This document shows, in pieces, positions 1 to 13,048 of a DNA stretch of 64,000 nucleotides; within the stretch, counting starts at the first letter, position 1; each line of letters starts with the position of its first letter. Origin of the DNA: Perilla frutescens (Eukaryota; Streptophyta; Magnoliopsida; Lamiales; Lamiaceae); contig BRKX01000003.1 in NCBI GenBank assembly GCA_026008535.1, positions 65,621,001 through 65,685,000 on the forward strand, in the 5' to 3' direction. Below the pieces are notes generated by a model that had not been told where the DNA came from, ran no database searches, and worked only from the letters and a program-made list of their open reading frames with translations. Both the position numbers and the translations under genes were made by a program.

Positions 1-1475
1 GTAATTGATTTGCCTCTGTCATTGATCTCAAGATCCATCACAAGCAACTCCATGAACCACTTCCAATTCTCATTGTTCTCCTTGTCTGCTACTGCCCAAG
101 CAATAGGGTAAATTTGATCTGCTGCATCTCTCCCCACAGCAACCAACATTATACCCTTCACAGTCCCTTTTAGATGGCAGCCATCTAACCCTATTATAGG
201 CCTACAACCAGCTTTCCAGCCCCTCTTCAAAGCAGCAAAACAAATAAACAACCTCTTGAATACAAGTCTACCCATTCCCATAGCTTGTTCATCTAAATCC
301 AGCTGAGTGGTTGTGTGCTCATTTGTCACCTTCAACAGCCCTAAGTAAGCACCTATATACCCAAACTCCTTAATGTAACTACATTCTAACTCTTCCCTCA
401 CAATTCTCTTAGCCCTCTTAAACATAGTGCTAGACACATACAGGTGCATTTTCTGCTCAGCAAGTCTTCTTAACTCCTTCACAGTCACAGTAGGTTGATC
501 ACATATTAAGGCTCTGAACTCCCTGGCTAGAAACTTGGCAGAAGCTAACTGATTTCTAGAATCTTTTAAACAACTATGCTCACTGTTAAAAGTCTTGACC
601 ACAAGCCCTGTATCCTTACCAGTTTTGGACATGAACAAGACAAAAGGACACCCTGCACTCTTGCACTTTGCTCTAATTCTGTGTTTTTCATTAGGATTCA
701 ACTTTAAGGGAGTACACTTTGCTATACTGTATTTAGCTATAGCTGCCCTAGCCTCTTCAGCATTACCAAATGTCATCCCCAACAAAAAATGAGGATTCCC
801 ATCATCACATTCATATCTAACATGCCTTGAACTCTGAGTGAGTATTTTAAACTCAACTTCACTATCATCCCCACTGCTTTCATCACTAGAATCAGACTCA
901 CCTACAGAGTTTTCCTCTCCACTCTCTAAATCAAACTCACTCCCAAACTCTTGCTCACACTCTTCCTCAATGCATATTCCCTTACCCTTGTTATCCATTA
1001 ACTCTTTACCCTTCCTGACATCTAAGTCTTCAGAGACATTCTGCTCAGCAACTACCCCCCTACTTAGAGACTCATCCATCATATCAAACACAACATCATC
1101 TGGGATATACTCTACATTTGCAGAAGACTGTGTGCCTATAACATTCTTCCTCACAACAATATCATCATATGGATAAATGTGAACACTACTATCATCCTTG
1201 CAGTCCAAGACACTAGCAACAATATCATTGATACCATCATCATTCTCAAGCAATGACACCCCATCAACTAAGTTTTTCCCAGGCTTGATGTAACAAAGTT
1301 TTTTAACTTCTGGCATTCGAAATTGTTGATTATATTTCTTTATCATATGAGTGAATGACAAAAAATCCATATCCCCCTTCTCAACTACCTCCCTGCCCCC
1401 TACATATTCTAGTGAATCTTTCAACACCCATCTACCACCCTTGTGATAAACTAAATTTATTATCTCACAATCCAT
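1..1475 (-). CDS. MuDR/Mutator-like (MULE) transposase, 3' part cut by window edge
   Basis: Reading leftward from the ATG at 1475, one frame stays open for about 491 codons to the window edge, so the C-terminal part lies outside. The N-terminal part (about residues 1-75) resembles the region that precedes MuDR domains. A Ser/Asp/Glu-rich acidic linker follows, then a MuDR-type DNA-binding region with the HxC-type end FNSEHSC, and then the transposase core beginning at GCRPIIGLDGCHLKG, which holds the first catalytic Asp of the DDE triad. WAVADKENNENWKWF follows just before the edge. These motifs are typical of plant MULE transposases, which cut and paste elements with 9-bp target duplications. 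No stop or frameshift is seen in the visible part, so it may be a recent or active copy. The remaining catalytic residues and the zinc knuckle cannot be checked here. Confidence 0.88.
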   Translation of the reverse strand, partial: MDCEIINLVYHKGGRWVLKDSLEYVGGREVVEKGDMDFLSFTHMIKKYNQQFRMPEVKKLCYIKPGKNLVDGVSLLENDDGINDIVASVLDCKDDSSVHIYPYDDIVVRKNVIGTQSSANVEYIPDDVVFDMMDESLSRGVVAEQNVSEDLDVRKGKELMDNKGKGICIEEECEQEFGSEFDLESGEENSVGESDSSDESSGDDSEVEFKILTQSSRHVRYECDDGNPHFLLGMTFGNAEEARAAIAKYSIAKCTPLKLNPNEKHRIRAKCKSAGCPFVLFMSKTGKDTGLVVKTFNSEHSCLKDSRNQLASAKFLAREFRALICDQPTVTVKELRRLAEQKMHLYVSSTMFKRAKRIVREELECSYIKEFGYIGAYLGLLKVTNEHTTTQLDLDEQAMGMGRLVFKRLFICFAALKRGWKAGCRPIIGLDGCHLKGTVKGIMLVAVGRDAADQIYPIAWAVADKENNENWKWFMELLVMDLEINDRGKSI

Positions 1476-1970
1476 CAAACCAAATGCTATATACAAAAAA
1501 AAAAAGGAACACAAATCAGAGACAGAAGAGGCAGATCAAAAGAAAAAAATCAGAGATTTTTGCAATGGCGCCAAGTTTGGAATGAAATCTTACCTCCGTG
1601 TGCTTTACGCGCTCGCCGACGTGGGCACCCAGAATCCGACGTGGCCGGCGACGTGGACTGCCACGTTGCTTCTTCCAATCCTACGTGGCGAACAGACCTG
1701 GTGACGTGGATGCCCTAAACCTCCTAAACCCTAATTTTTTTGGTTGAATCTCTCAATACTTACAAGAAATCTGCAAATTTTTTTGGTGTGTTCGGTTGAA
1801 TCGCTTGAAGGTTGAAGAACCCTAATTTTTACAAAGTGTCGATTAATTTGGTTTTGGGGGAGTATATGAAATCGATCCCCAAATTAGAAGGGATCGGGTC
1901 GGATTCTCCATGGGTGGGCGGGGCGGGTTCGGATTTTCATTCATTTAAATTTTTTTTTTTTGGATCAGAG

Positions 1971-2035
1971 CCAAAACGACGTCGTTTTGGCCAAAACGAC
2001 GTCGTTTTGGCTATCACTTAACGGGCGTTAAGTGA
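1971..2035. repeat. Tandem 20-bp perfect palindromes plus a third palindrome in the MULE terminus
   Basis: The perfect palindrome CCAAAACGACGTCGTTTTGG occurs twice back to back (1971-1990, 1991-2010). It is followed at 2014-2035 by an inverted repeat with 10-bp arms, TCACTTAACG/CGTTAAGTGA, around a GG spacer. The ACGT cores resemble plant bZIP sites. Transposase or host-factor binding is an inference. Confidence 0.8.
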
Positions 2036-2042
2036 GGATTGA

Positions 2043-2158
2043 CGGAGGGGCTTGATTGAGCCTTAAATCACGATTCAGGGGCCCAATTGAGACCCAAAAT
2101 AGTTTAAGGGCCCAATTGGCCCCCCCAATATAGTTCAGGGGCCAAATTGGCCCTTAAC
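2043..2158. repeat. MULE terminal/subterminal repeat region
   Basis: Short variants of GGGGCC(C/A)AATTGG recur four or more times in about 115 bp, and the run ends in CCCTTAACCC. Placement as the element terminus is by resemblance and position; the partner TIR is outside the window. Confidence 0.5.
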
Positions 2159-2817
2159 CCTTATTTAAATATTTAGATAAAAATACACGTTAGTTATTCA
2201 AAACTAAAAAATTAATCCAAGACTAGATTTATAAAAGGTTAGGAAAATTTTGAAAAACCATTAGAAAGGCATAAACACAACAGAACAGGAACCATCTTTT
2301 GCATTCCCCTCCCCCAACCAAAAAAAAAAAAAAACATAAAGATTAATACAAGTGCAAATATGCAAGCTATTTTAACATAACCCCATTTTACTATTTACCT
2401 TTTTTATAGCCCTCACTCCATTATTAAATATGAAGTATAAATATTAATAGAATAAAATTTTTGGCACAGCCCCCAAAACATTTAAAAACTCAGAATAGCT
2501 CCTAAATATATAAACCCCCCGACACTTTTGTTCATTGCATTTCTTCATATTGAATGTCGAAGAAAACATGTTATTTGCCCTTGTTTATATTTCTACCGGA
2601 ACATGCACGAGCCTTACGTCGGATTGGACTACTCCATTTTATACTCAACTTTTCTGATGAACTAGCTTGTACAGTTTTTGTTTTTAATTTTTTCTTTTTG
2701 GAGAAGAAAAGGAAGGGTGGGTTAGGTATTTTAATTTTATATATTAGGGTTTTTACTTTTTTAAGTTTGGGGTCCATACCACATGACAAGGGAAACAAAA
2801 TAATATATTTATTGTAA
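2159..2817. other. Short host segment between MULE and Helitron
   Basis: AT-rich sequence containing a 76-bp relic of mTERF 3'-flank at 2295-2370. A short open stretch starts at 2554 (88 codons, beginning MSKKTCYLPLFIFLPEHA). That stretch could be a first exon of the gene resuming after the Helitron, but there is no clear splice donor and no recognised domain. Nothing else coding is seen. Confidence 0.5.
2295..2370. repeat. Relic of mTERF 3'-flank, direct repeat of 29827-29898
   Basis: TCTTTTGCATTCCCCTCCCC, a poly(A) run and ATTAATACAAGTGCAAA..GCAAGCTAT occur here and again at 29827-29898, in the same orientation with only small differences. The second copy lies just beyond the 3' end of the leftward mTERF gene. 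Confidence 0.8.
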
Positions 2818-3585
2818 TCTATACTATATATAAAAGTAGAAAAAATCTGATTTTCCCTCCAAATTGATGGCAATTTTGCAATATAATCTGTGAATTGAGG
2901 GCATTTATTTAATCTGTTTAATTTCAGTTTATTTTATTAAAAAATTAAAAAAAAATATGTATTCATTTAAGAACGTGTGTCAACGTGTCTTTAATTTTCC
3001 AATACATATAATTTTCTAATACAAATTCCATATTCGAGGGTATCTTTAATTTTTCAATACATATAATTTGCATTTATTTTTTAATTTTTAGATGTCAACG
3101 TGTGCTTACCACATTTCCATTTTCTTCCATACTTATTTTAAAATTTAATTTACTTAAAACAGAATTCTAAAATAGAAATCTGTTATATTTTAAAGTAGAA
3201 TTTCTTTTTAATTTCATTTTTGCAGATAATTTTTGAATTAAAAAATAGAATTTTCATTTAATTTTTGTAGGTAATTTTTTAAAAATTTTCGTAAAATAAA
3301 TTATTTAATGCTAATTTAAATGCATTCAAAAAAAGTGAAATTGAAGCCGTGCATTTTAAAAATTTGAGGCGGATATGTTAAAAAAAAATATTACAATATA
3401 AAATCAATAACTACCCCACTAAAGTGATATCCACTTCCCCACTTCATTTGTAACCGGAAAAAAAAAAAATAAGCGACTAGTATTGAAATCGATCCATTTG
3501 CATACAGTAGTAATTCAGTTCACACGTTCCATTTCCAGTATTTTCTCTCAAAATTTTCCTTCGTTCTCAAGGCAGCACAGAAGAA

Positions 3586-6500
3586 ATGGCTCCAGTATTT
3601 GGAACTATCGACATGCTCAAACCAGGAAGAAGTACGTTCGGTCTGGAAGTGCGACTCATAAGATGCTACGAAAACTCCAATTCCGGTGGTATTGAATGTA
3701 TTTTCCATGATCGTCAGGTAACAATAATAACAACGTTTATCTCCATTTTCTCTAAAATATTTTTAAATCAAATGTTCTGACAAACTAAATCTTTTGGTTC
3801 TTTTTTTGTAGGCTGAAAGAATTCATGCAACAATTCCTGGATCCAACGCTGAAAAATTTAAAGACCGGCTAACTGAAGGCAGTGTGTACGCGCTGATAGA
3901 TTTTGTGATCGGGCTGAACATTATGAAATACAGGACTACATCTTGTATTCATAAAATTATCGTATTTAAACACACAAGATTGTTTGAGGTTTTTCATGAA
4001 GAATTTTCAAAGTGTTTTTTCCAACTGAAGACATTTACAGACATTGCACAAATGGAGAATGTAGGCGACTCTGCAATGTTTGGTAAGCAAATTTCAGAAT
4101 TAACGAAATTAATTAATGTATATCAACAATTTGTTAATGTTTTTAAATTTAATTTTTTTTTTCCATATGTTATTGGTACTATAGTTTCTCACTATAGACC
4201 ACAACATAAAGAGATAAATGGGAAGATGACAAAGCTGATACTGTTGGAAGATGTCGAGTAAAATTTTTACAGTTCAACTTTTATTTTTTTTATGTTTTTG
4301 AAATTATTACAGTTTTTATTTTTTAATGTTTTTCATAATACTTTTTTAGGGGGAATACAATTACTTGCACAGTTTGGGAGCACTATGTTGATGAGTTGAT
4401 AAAATTTCTAGATTCTGGTCCGGAAGCACCGGTTGGAATTATAATGCAATTATGCAGAGCAAATATTTTTAGAGGTATGAAATACATACTCTTTTATTGT
4501 ATGTTTTTTGCTGTAACTTTTTTTGTGCTGGATTTGATTATAAATAACACAATATTTCTATTTTAAAATGAATGGAATAGTATTATAATATTGTAATTAT
4601 TATTGTAAGTATCTGTAACGGAATGATATTATAATATTATTGTAACTATCTGTAATGGAATAATATTTTAATATTATAGCTATCTGTAACTACATATAGT
4701 GACAAACTGATCGTTTTTAATATTGTAAATACTCAAACTCAAAATAATATTGGATTTGATTAGCAAATATTTTTAGAGGTACGAAAGACACTTTTTTTTG
4801 TATGTTTTATTGCAGTATGTTATTTTTTTCTGTATGTTTTTTTTTTTGCTGGATTTGATTATAAATAATACAATATTTGTCTTTTTTATATGATGTGTGT
4901 TTTTTGCCGTATGTTTTTTTTTGCTGTATTTGATTAGAAACAATACAATATTTGTGTTTTGTATATGATGTAAGTCAAACTACATATTACTTCTAAAATA
5001 CAAATTAATACGTAAGGTCATAAATGAGTATGAATGACATCAGTTGATGGAACTACTAATTAATTGTATTTAATTAATTCTGGCCCAACTACTAATTCCA
5101 TTTTAATTACATTTAATTAGTAGTTGGGCCAGAATTAATTTTAACATTCCAAATCAGATGTATTCGGCCCATAATATATTTTCTTATAATTGGGGCAACT
5201 ACTTAGTATTCTGGCCCAACTACTAAAATCAATAATTAATTCTGGCACAGATTTATTTTTTTTGCTGTATTTGATGAGAACAGTTTTTTATTGTAATTTT
5301 ATTGCGTAATGAAGAAGTTGCTGAGAACAGTTTTTTATTGTAATTAATTTTTTGTACAGGTTATTTAAATTTTATTCTATATGTTTTATTGCATTATACT
5401 TACTATATTAATTTTATATCACAATAGGGGAGGTGAGAGTTTCAACATTATTTAATGTTACAAAGATACTCACTGATCAGAAGCTGGACTATATAAAAGA
5501 GTTTACTTTTGGGTAATATAATTAATTTAAAATCATATTTTGCAGTATGCACCTTTGTACAGTATATTTATTATTCAGTATAGTTATGTATTAATTTTTT
5601 TTAGTTTTAAATTATTTGTCTTTCATATTTTTAGTTATCTCACTACTGGAAAAGTGAGATCAAGTACAATTTCTACTTTGACATCATTGTCATCAAGGAG
5701 TTTGAATGATGAAATAAAAGATGGTGATTTTGAGTTGAAAACTATATCCAAAATTCTCTCAGAGGGAAAGGTATTATTAATTCTTATAGGATCATTTTAA
5801 TATAGATAATTTCATAATAAAAATATATAATTTGATTTTGTTTCAGACGGGGAATTTCTGGATATATGCAAGTATTTTGTGTGTAGAGACAAAAGGAGAT
5901 TGGTCATACTTGGCATGCAAGAGATGCTACCGAATTTTTCTGTGAAAAATGTCAATCCTATGACATTGCAGGAAGACTAAGGTAAATTTAAATAAATTTA
6001 AATATAATATTCTGTTAAAAATAATTATGTATGTCTTAAATTTAGATTTTATATTATAGGTACAGATTAACAGTAAGAGTGGTTGATCAAACTGGAACGA
6101 CGACGTTCCTTTTGTGGGATAAAGAAAGTATTGCTCTTCTTGAAAAAACAGCTTCAGAATTGAGTGAGGTAAAATTTATTATTTTAAAAAACAAAAATTA
6201 AAATATTTAAATATTAATTAAATGTATTTTACAGGGTCGAAGGATTGATGAAATTCCAAAAGGAATTGAGAAGCTAGCAAACAGAAAAGCATTGTTTAAT
6301 ATTAGTGTACAACCTGGACAAACTAGAAATTACAATGGATCTTTCAATGTAGCTAGGATTTGTTGTGATAGAGTAATAATTGAAAAAATTTGTGGAAAGA
6401 GATTTTCGATTGAGGTAAATCATAAAATAAAATACAATATTTTTTATTAGATAAACAACATAATTTTTTAACAGAATAAGTTGTTTGATTGGTGCAGGAG

Positions 6501-7813
6501 GAAGAATCAGTTTCCAAAATTGGAGCAGAAAATGCTGAAGAGATGGTCTGATCAGACAATTCGTTTTCAATATTTAAAAAAAATATCAAAATTTATATAT
6601 ATAAATTTTATTACAGATTTTTATTGTTTTATGTTTTTATTTCAGGTTGATTCCACGAAAGAGCCTATATCATCTTTAAGATCAGTTGATGACAACATAG
6701 ATGATGTTATCATCTAAAAAACAATTAAAGAAGTAATAGATGAGAAAAAGGTCAATATTAATGCAAGTTAATTTAATTAGTTGATTGATTAATTTAATTA
6801 GTTGATTGATTAATTTTAACATATGATGTGATAAAAAACAGATTGGAGAGTTCTGGATTCATGCCACTATTAACAGCATTGAGTCAATTAATAGATTTTC
6901 ATTCCTTGCGTGCAAGCAATGTTTGAAAGAATTGCAACCACAAGATGAGCTGAAATTTTTTTGTGAACAATGTCAAACATTTGACATATGTGGAAAAGCA
7001 ATGTTATTAAATATTTAATTAAAATTATATACTGATTTAAAATTTTAAAAAATTAACTAACATTATATTATTTTCAAATATGCAGATACAAATTGGATGT
7101 TCAAGTTGGTGATGGAACTGGAGAAACAGTACTCGATATGTGGGATATTCAAGGATTGGAATTAATTGGAAAAAAACCAGAAGTGAGTTTTTTAAAATGT
7201 GTTATTATGTTTTTTCCTACTTAATCGGATAAAAGGTTTATAAATTTTTTTTTTTGCAGGATCGAATTCTTGATATATTACCTACTGAAATTGATGAAAT
7301 TGTGAGTGCAAAAGGCTTCTTCAAAATCATAGTGATGCATGAAAAAAATGAAAGGACCTTTCACAGTTGTTAAGGTGACAACCGATGAGAACATGAAGAC
7401 ATTGATTGAGGCAAGTTATACAAGAAAAATATATTTTACACCAGATTATTATAAATAGTTGGAACAAATTTACATGCCTAATTAAGGAAAAATTTAAATT
7501 TTTCAGAAGAGTGTAAGAAGATCAAAGGGGAAGAGAAAGATGCATGGAGATGATGATGAGGTACTGTATTTATCAAAATATTAAATGTCTTATTATTTGT
7601 AATACATATGTATTTAGTCTAATGGTTTTTACATTTTTTCAAGTTGTTTACATATGTGATTCTTTGAAGACACCACCAACAATGAAATCAACAAATCAGA
7701 GAAAAAATTCAGCTGATCTCATCAATGAGGATGAAACAAATCGAAAATTGATCGATGAGTTTTCATCAAATGCATTGAAGAAAAGGCAGAAAAGGAATGT
7801 GAAGAAGGAGTAG
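3586..7813 (+). pseudogene. Helitron-borne RPA1-like (replication protein A large subunit) gene, decayed
   Basis: Many small exons can be traced by GT/AG borders: about 3586-3717, 3812-4082, 4185-4257, 4350-4474, 5428-5512, 5635-5770, 5847-5981, 6060-6168, 6235-6414, 6475 onward, about 6646-6717 and further pieces to the stop at 7811-7813. The start MAPVFGTIDMLKPGRSTFGL matches the N-terminal OB fold of Helitron and host RPA70-like proteins. Later exons give OB-fold sequence (ITCTVWEHYVDELIKFL) and a C-terminal zinc-ribbon OB fold, which appears twice (about 5847-6414 and 6841-7400). RPA binds single-stranded DNA and is thought to help rolling-circle transposition. Decay is visible: the first zinc ribbon has a small deletion and frameshift near 5920-5945, and an in-frame TAA lies at about 6715. 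The predicted tail KKRQKRNVKKE is basic and could be a nuclear signal. Confidence 0.75.
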
Positions 7814-10800
7814 TTCAGTTATTTGAATTTGAAGGAGTAGTTCAGACAATTTAAGTTTTGCATTTGGATTTGTATTGAGTTGGACAATTTTTCTTCATGC
7901 GTTGGTTATTATATCTTGGATTTTATGTTTTTTTATGGTTTCAGTTTAACATTAAGTTTTATTAAACTCACGTTTGATATCTTTAAATTTTTTTAATTTA
8001 TGTTTATACATTCTACATTAAATTAATAAACAAATTATTGTTAGATGTTTTTATTACAAATATTCTTAAACAAAAAATCCAACTGTACGTGTAAAATAAT
8101 CCACATAAACAGAGCACAATTAAAAACAATATGTTTTTATCAGAAATATTTTTAAACATTTAAAAATATTACTATATTTGTTAATGTATTATAATTTTTA
8201 AAAATCCAACTGTACATGTAACATAAACCACATAAACAGAGCACAATTAAAAACAATTTATTTTTATAATTGTAACCGATTTTAAACTAATATGCTGATG
8301 TAAATCAAACCGTACATATAACATAAACCACATAAACAGAGCATAATTAACAGAGGCAAAAAAGTAAATATTAACATAACATTCAATTTAAAAACGATAT
8401 ATTTTAATAATAGACATGAATAATTGAACAATTTAAAAACAGATTGAAGTAATAATTTTCTAACAGAAAAAAGTGTGAAAGATCTGGATCATCGATTATT
8501 AACCATTCAAGAACCATATAGGAGTAAGTGGATTGCCCAGTTCACAATCACCCGTTTGAACGGGGGCGCATGGGGTCACACAAAGTCCATGATCCCATCG
8601 GGTTAAACACAATGACACAGACCACAACCTCTCATTGAGAGATTTCACAGGGACCGTTCTAACTAAGAACAGTCACAGATCACACAGATCTGAGAGACGA
8701 AAGCACATAGCAAAGCATACAAGCATTCAAGCATACATATAAAAATAATAAAGCATATATATAACAGATTTTCACCTATAACATTCAAGCATACAAATAA
8801 GGAGAATAATATAATGTTTTACTGCAAATAAAAAAAATTATACAAGACTTAACTTTGAAAGTACATATTTCTGCATACAATTGAATTATGAAACATTCAA
8901 TCATATAAAAAAATAATAGGAACAGTAAATGAAATTAAATAACATTAACAGATTCTTAAGTAGAGAACATATATGTTATAATTTTTGTAACAGTTAACAA
9001 AAATTAATAAAAATTATTAAGCAGATTCTTAAGCAGAGAATATAACAGTTAATAAAACAACATCCTTAACAATTTATGCAAAAAATTTTATTAAGTAAAC
9101 CAGCCATAAAACATACACAGATCCATGAAACGAGCATTGAAAAAAATATAATAAATAATTTAATAAATAATTTAATAAATAATTTATTAAAATAACTCAA
9201 ATACAGAAAAATGATACATGTTAGTGGGCAGTGGAAAAGATGTGAAAACCGCCACTTCTTTTTGAATTTAAAAATACACTAAATTTCAAAACTTCACATT
9301 TCACAGTTATAGAAATTTATAATCACGGTCAAAATGAAAAACACAGAGAGAGATCGTCCATTTAGCCATGAAATAGATGATCAAGTTAAACGAATTCGAA
9401 TGTCAGAACCATTACCAGGTACGAATATGATACATCTATGTTCTTATGCAATCAAAACATTTTATAATTTTTTGCCATTTTGAAGATGACAGAAAGAAAA
9501 AAATATAAACATAGACAATGCTTTTTATAAAAAAAATTCGAAAGATTTATACCTTTTGTAGCTGCAATTTATAATTTATTCAGGTGTGTCAGAGATGCAA
9601 TTGAAGCATCTCCTTAGATACTGAAAACGAGCGTTGCTGATCTTCAATTTCCGTTTAATGCAAAGTTAATATTGTTAGATGTGAAGTCTTACATACAGTA
9701 TATGTGTGTGTGTGTGTGTGTGTTAGTCAATGATAGAGAGTTAGATAAAATTTAGGAGATTATCTTTTTTTTGTTTCATCCATGGCCGAGCTTAAGTTGC
9801 AGCTTCACTGTAACAGAGAGAGGTAGAGTTTGACTGAGGCGAAAATCCCCAGAAATCATGCAGTTTTTGCGATCTACTACCTGAGTCACATGAATCAGTA
9901 GATGAAAATGCTTAGAATAGAGAAAAATGATATTGCAAGTACTAAAATATATTCACATAGCGTTAGAGACGAAAATATTATAGATATTCAATAGATCTGC
10001 TTAGATCTGAACTTTTTCTTTCACAAGATGTTAAAAACAATACATAAATACTTGATAAATATGACAGATACACTTCAGATCTGCTTAGATATGAATTCTT
10101 ACTTTGATGAGGTGTGTGTGTGTTAGTCAGAGTTATAGAGAGCAAAAAAAGAGTAAAACTCATCTTTTTTCGACTGGTGAAGAGCTCATTTAGTCCTTCT
10201 GGAGTGATAGTACTGCAATAGAGTGAGTGTGGAGGAAGGGTGCGAAAGATTAACACTGAGGTCTCAGTGTACATCATACGAAACCCTAACACAAAAAATA
10301 AAACAAAAAAATCAGAAAGAAATAGTAAAAATCTACATAAAAGACAGATACAAAAACAAAATTATGAAAATAAAAAAACTTATCTGATTTTTGTGCAATC
10401 GTGAAGATTCTGGGACCTCATACCACAATCTTAATACAATCACTAGATGGATATTCATAATCAGAAAAAGACCCAGACTTAGAGTGAAAGATCCACTGAA
10501 CTACAATGACTGAGGCGGCGGATTAGTGATGGTAAAGACCTCATTTATAGACTGAGGATAGTGTGGCAGAAGAGAGAGAGTCAGGTTGTTAGCAGCGGAA
10601 GATGAACATGTAAACCCTAAATCAGAGCTTCACAGTGACAGAAGGAGATTAAAACGTCGACATATCTTTAAAAAATAAAGTCGGAGATTGACAGTGAGAT
10701 AGAGAACCAGATTGTGAGTGAGACTACTGTGAGTGTGGTGGCGGAATAGTGATGGTGAGAAAAAAATTTCAGGCAGATATGAGTGAAAGGGGGAAGAGAG

Positions 10801-13048
10801 GGGGTGAGGGGAGACGGCGGAAGAGAGAGAGAGAAAATGAGTGAAAGAGGCGCAGCTGAGTGAGAGTCAATAATGAAGAAACCCTAAATCCGTCTATATA
10901 TATGTGTAAGAAATAGTCTTATTAATAGAAAAAGTAATCCCTTCTATGTATAAGGCCGGGCCAAAAAAATAGAGTGAAGAAAATAGATTATGGGCCGAAT
11001 ACATATGATTTGGAATGTTAAAAATAATTATGGTCCAACTACTAATTACATGTAATCAAATATTACATAGTTTAATACTTTATTTTATTATTTTAGTTAA
11101 TATTTGTAGTTAGATTTTGTACATAATCTGATATTACATAATTAAATGTTTAATATGTGCAGATAATTAAATATTACATAATTTACATATTTTAGTTAAT
11201 ATTTAAATATTATTTTAATTATTAAATAATTATTAACTAATGATCTAAATAAATATTTAATTAAAATAATTAAATATTTGCAATATATCTCCATACATAT
11301 CCAATTTGTAATGCATATTAAACATATTTTAATTATTTGCACATATTTCTGCAATTTTAGTTTCTACAGCACAATTTTTGGAGTGATGCATATTTTAGTT
11401 AATATTTAAATATTATGTTAATTATTAAATAATTATTAACTAATGATCTAAATAAATATTTAATTAAAATAATATTATGTAAATAAATATTCTTATAAAT
11501 TAATATTTTAAATATTAATTTAAAATTTTATATTTTAAAAATTTTGTTTCTAAAATATTTTAGACTTTTAAAATATTAACATAAATTTGCATAAATTACT
11601 TTAAATTGCATTTTTATAACATGATGTATCAAAAAATTATTTTAGGTATTGAATAACCTGAGCAATACAAAATTAAAGATACTAAATTTGGAGCAATTAA
11701 TACCAATTATGAAACAAAACAATGCTTTAAATTATTTTTAAAAAAAAAGACATGTCCATCATTTTAATTAACACATCCGAAAATATTTAATAATCCCAAT
11801 GACCTGCAAAAACAAAATTGGGATTAAAATGTAATAATATTATTAATACCAGAAATTCTTTAATAATTTCTTCATATGGTATTATTAAATATTTTCCTTC
11901 AAGAAAATGTAATAATATTATATATATTATTACTCTCAAAAACCAATTAATTAAAATAAGTAATCGGAATAGTTGAGGAAATTATTATGAGAGAAAATAC
12001 TATGTTTCAGGTTAATTATTCTGTATGTCTTTATTATGTTGATTCTATAATTAATACTATGTTCAATTTCTGAAATGTTTGAGGTAATTTAAAACTAACG
12101 ATATATATAGTATAGATGTTATATATAGATGACATTTATCTAAATATTATTTAATGTCTATGAATTGACTTTAAATTCATATATTAAATTTATTAAATAT
12201 TTAACAAATATTTAAATATTAAATGTATTAAATGTTTAATTTATATAGTATTGTATTAATTAACTTTTATTACATTTTTTTACTACAGGTTATTCAATAA
12301 CGAAGGAACTACTACAGAATACAAGATTAATTGACATATGTCTAATACAGGTATTCATTTTTATTTTACATTATTTAAATAATGGATTATTATATTATAA
12401 ATTAGATTTAATTTATTTATAATATGTAAATCATTTGTATTGATTATTTAATTATTGTATTATTTAAGCAGTCTTCAAAGAAACTGATTTTACTGATTCT
12501 CTAAAAATTTATGGTAAGTTTGCAATTGAATATTGTATAATTTTTTTTTTTGAAGAAACTTTTATTACTATTATATTAAATACATAAAATCATTCTTAAA
12601 TTATTTAAATACAGGTGAAGGCCCAAGTAAATCTCAACAGATTGTTGATTTAACAATCAATGAAGCAGATGAGGATGACCAGTTAATTGATATAGATATT
12701 ACACAAATTTCTGATATAGGTATTAAATGCAATATATGATAATTAAAAATTATTAATCGAAATATAATAATAATTATATGAATTTGATGTGTTTTTTTTT
12801 ATCAATTTAGGTGAAAAGTTTCATCGCAATTGGCACGAATATTGTATTGGTAAGTTAATAATTGTGTTTTAATTTAATTATTATTTTTATTTAATAATTC
12901 GTTTATATTTAATTTGTTGATTTTTAAATATTAAAAGAAACGGGCAAAAAATTTAATTTTCTAATTACTCAATTCTTAATTATAATTACAATTCACTTAT
13001 ATAAATAATTTTTTTTCACTAATATATGATTTAATAGTCATTATTTAT
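7814..13048 (+). other. Helitron interior between the RPA and Rep/Hel genes
   Basis: Mostly AT-rich non-coding sequence with a (TG)n run near 9704-9722 and GA-rich stretches at 10560-10850. A candidate first exon of the Rep/helicase gene starts at ATG 9334 (MKNTERDRPFSHEIDDQVKR) and ends at a GT donor near 9419. Further small exon-like pieces bounded by AG/GT occur at about 12293-12350, 12471-12513, 12616-12718 and 12812-12850, just before the recognisable Helitron N-terminal region. Exon calls here are tentative. Confidence 0.45.

Larger units (their letters stand above)
1..2158 (-). mobile_element. Right part of a Mutator-like element
   Basis: The transposase gene reads leftward from 1475. 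Between it and 2158 lie palindromes and a C/G-run-rich terminal segment (2043-2158) made of repeated GGGGCCAAATTGG/GGGCCCAATTGG-like motifs ending CCCTTAACCC. Plant MULE termini often look like this. The right boundary near 2158 is inferred from where the motif series stops. The expected 9-bp target duplication cannot be tested because the left end is outside the window. Confidence 0.6.

Noticed and set aside
838..1176. Plus-strand frame of 112 codons, Ser-rich
   Set aside because: It is the antisense of the acidic linker of the MULE transposase.
2571..2873. Open frame of 100 codons on the minus strand crossing the Helitron 5' border
   Set aside because: It spans a transposon boundary and has low-complexity Lys-rich content.
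9978..10292. Minus-strand frame of 104 codons inside the Helitron
   Set aside because: No domain, lies in non-coding interior with simple repeats, and no conserved neighbours in frame.
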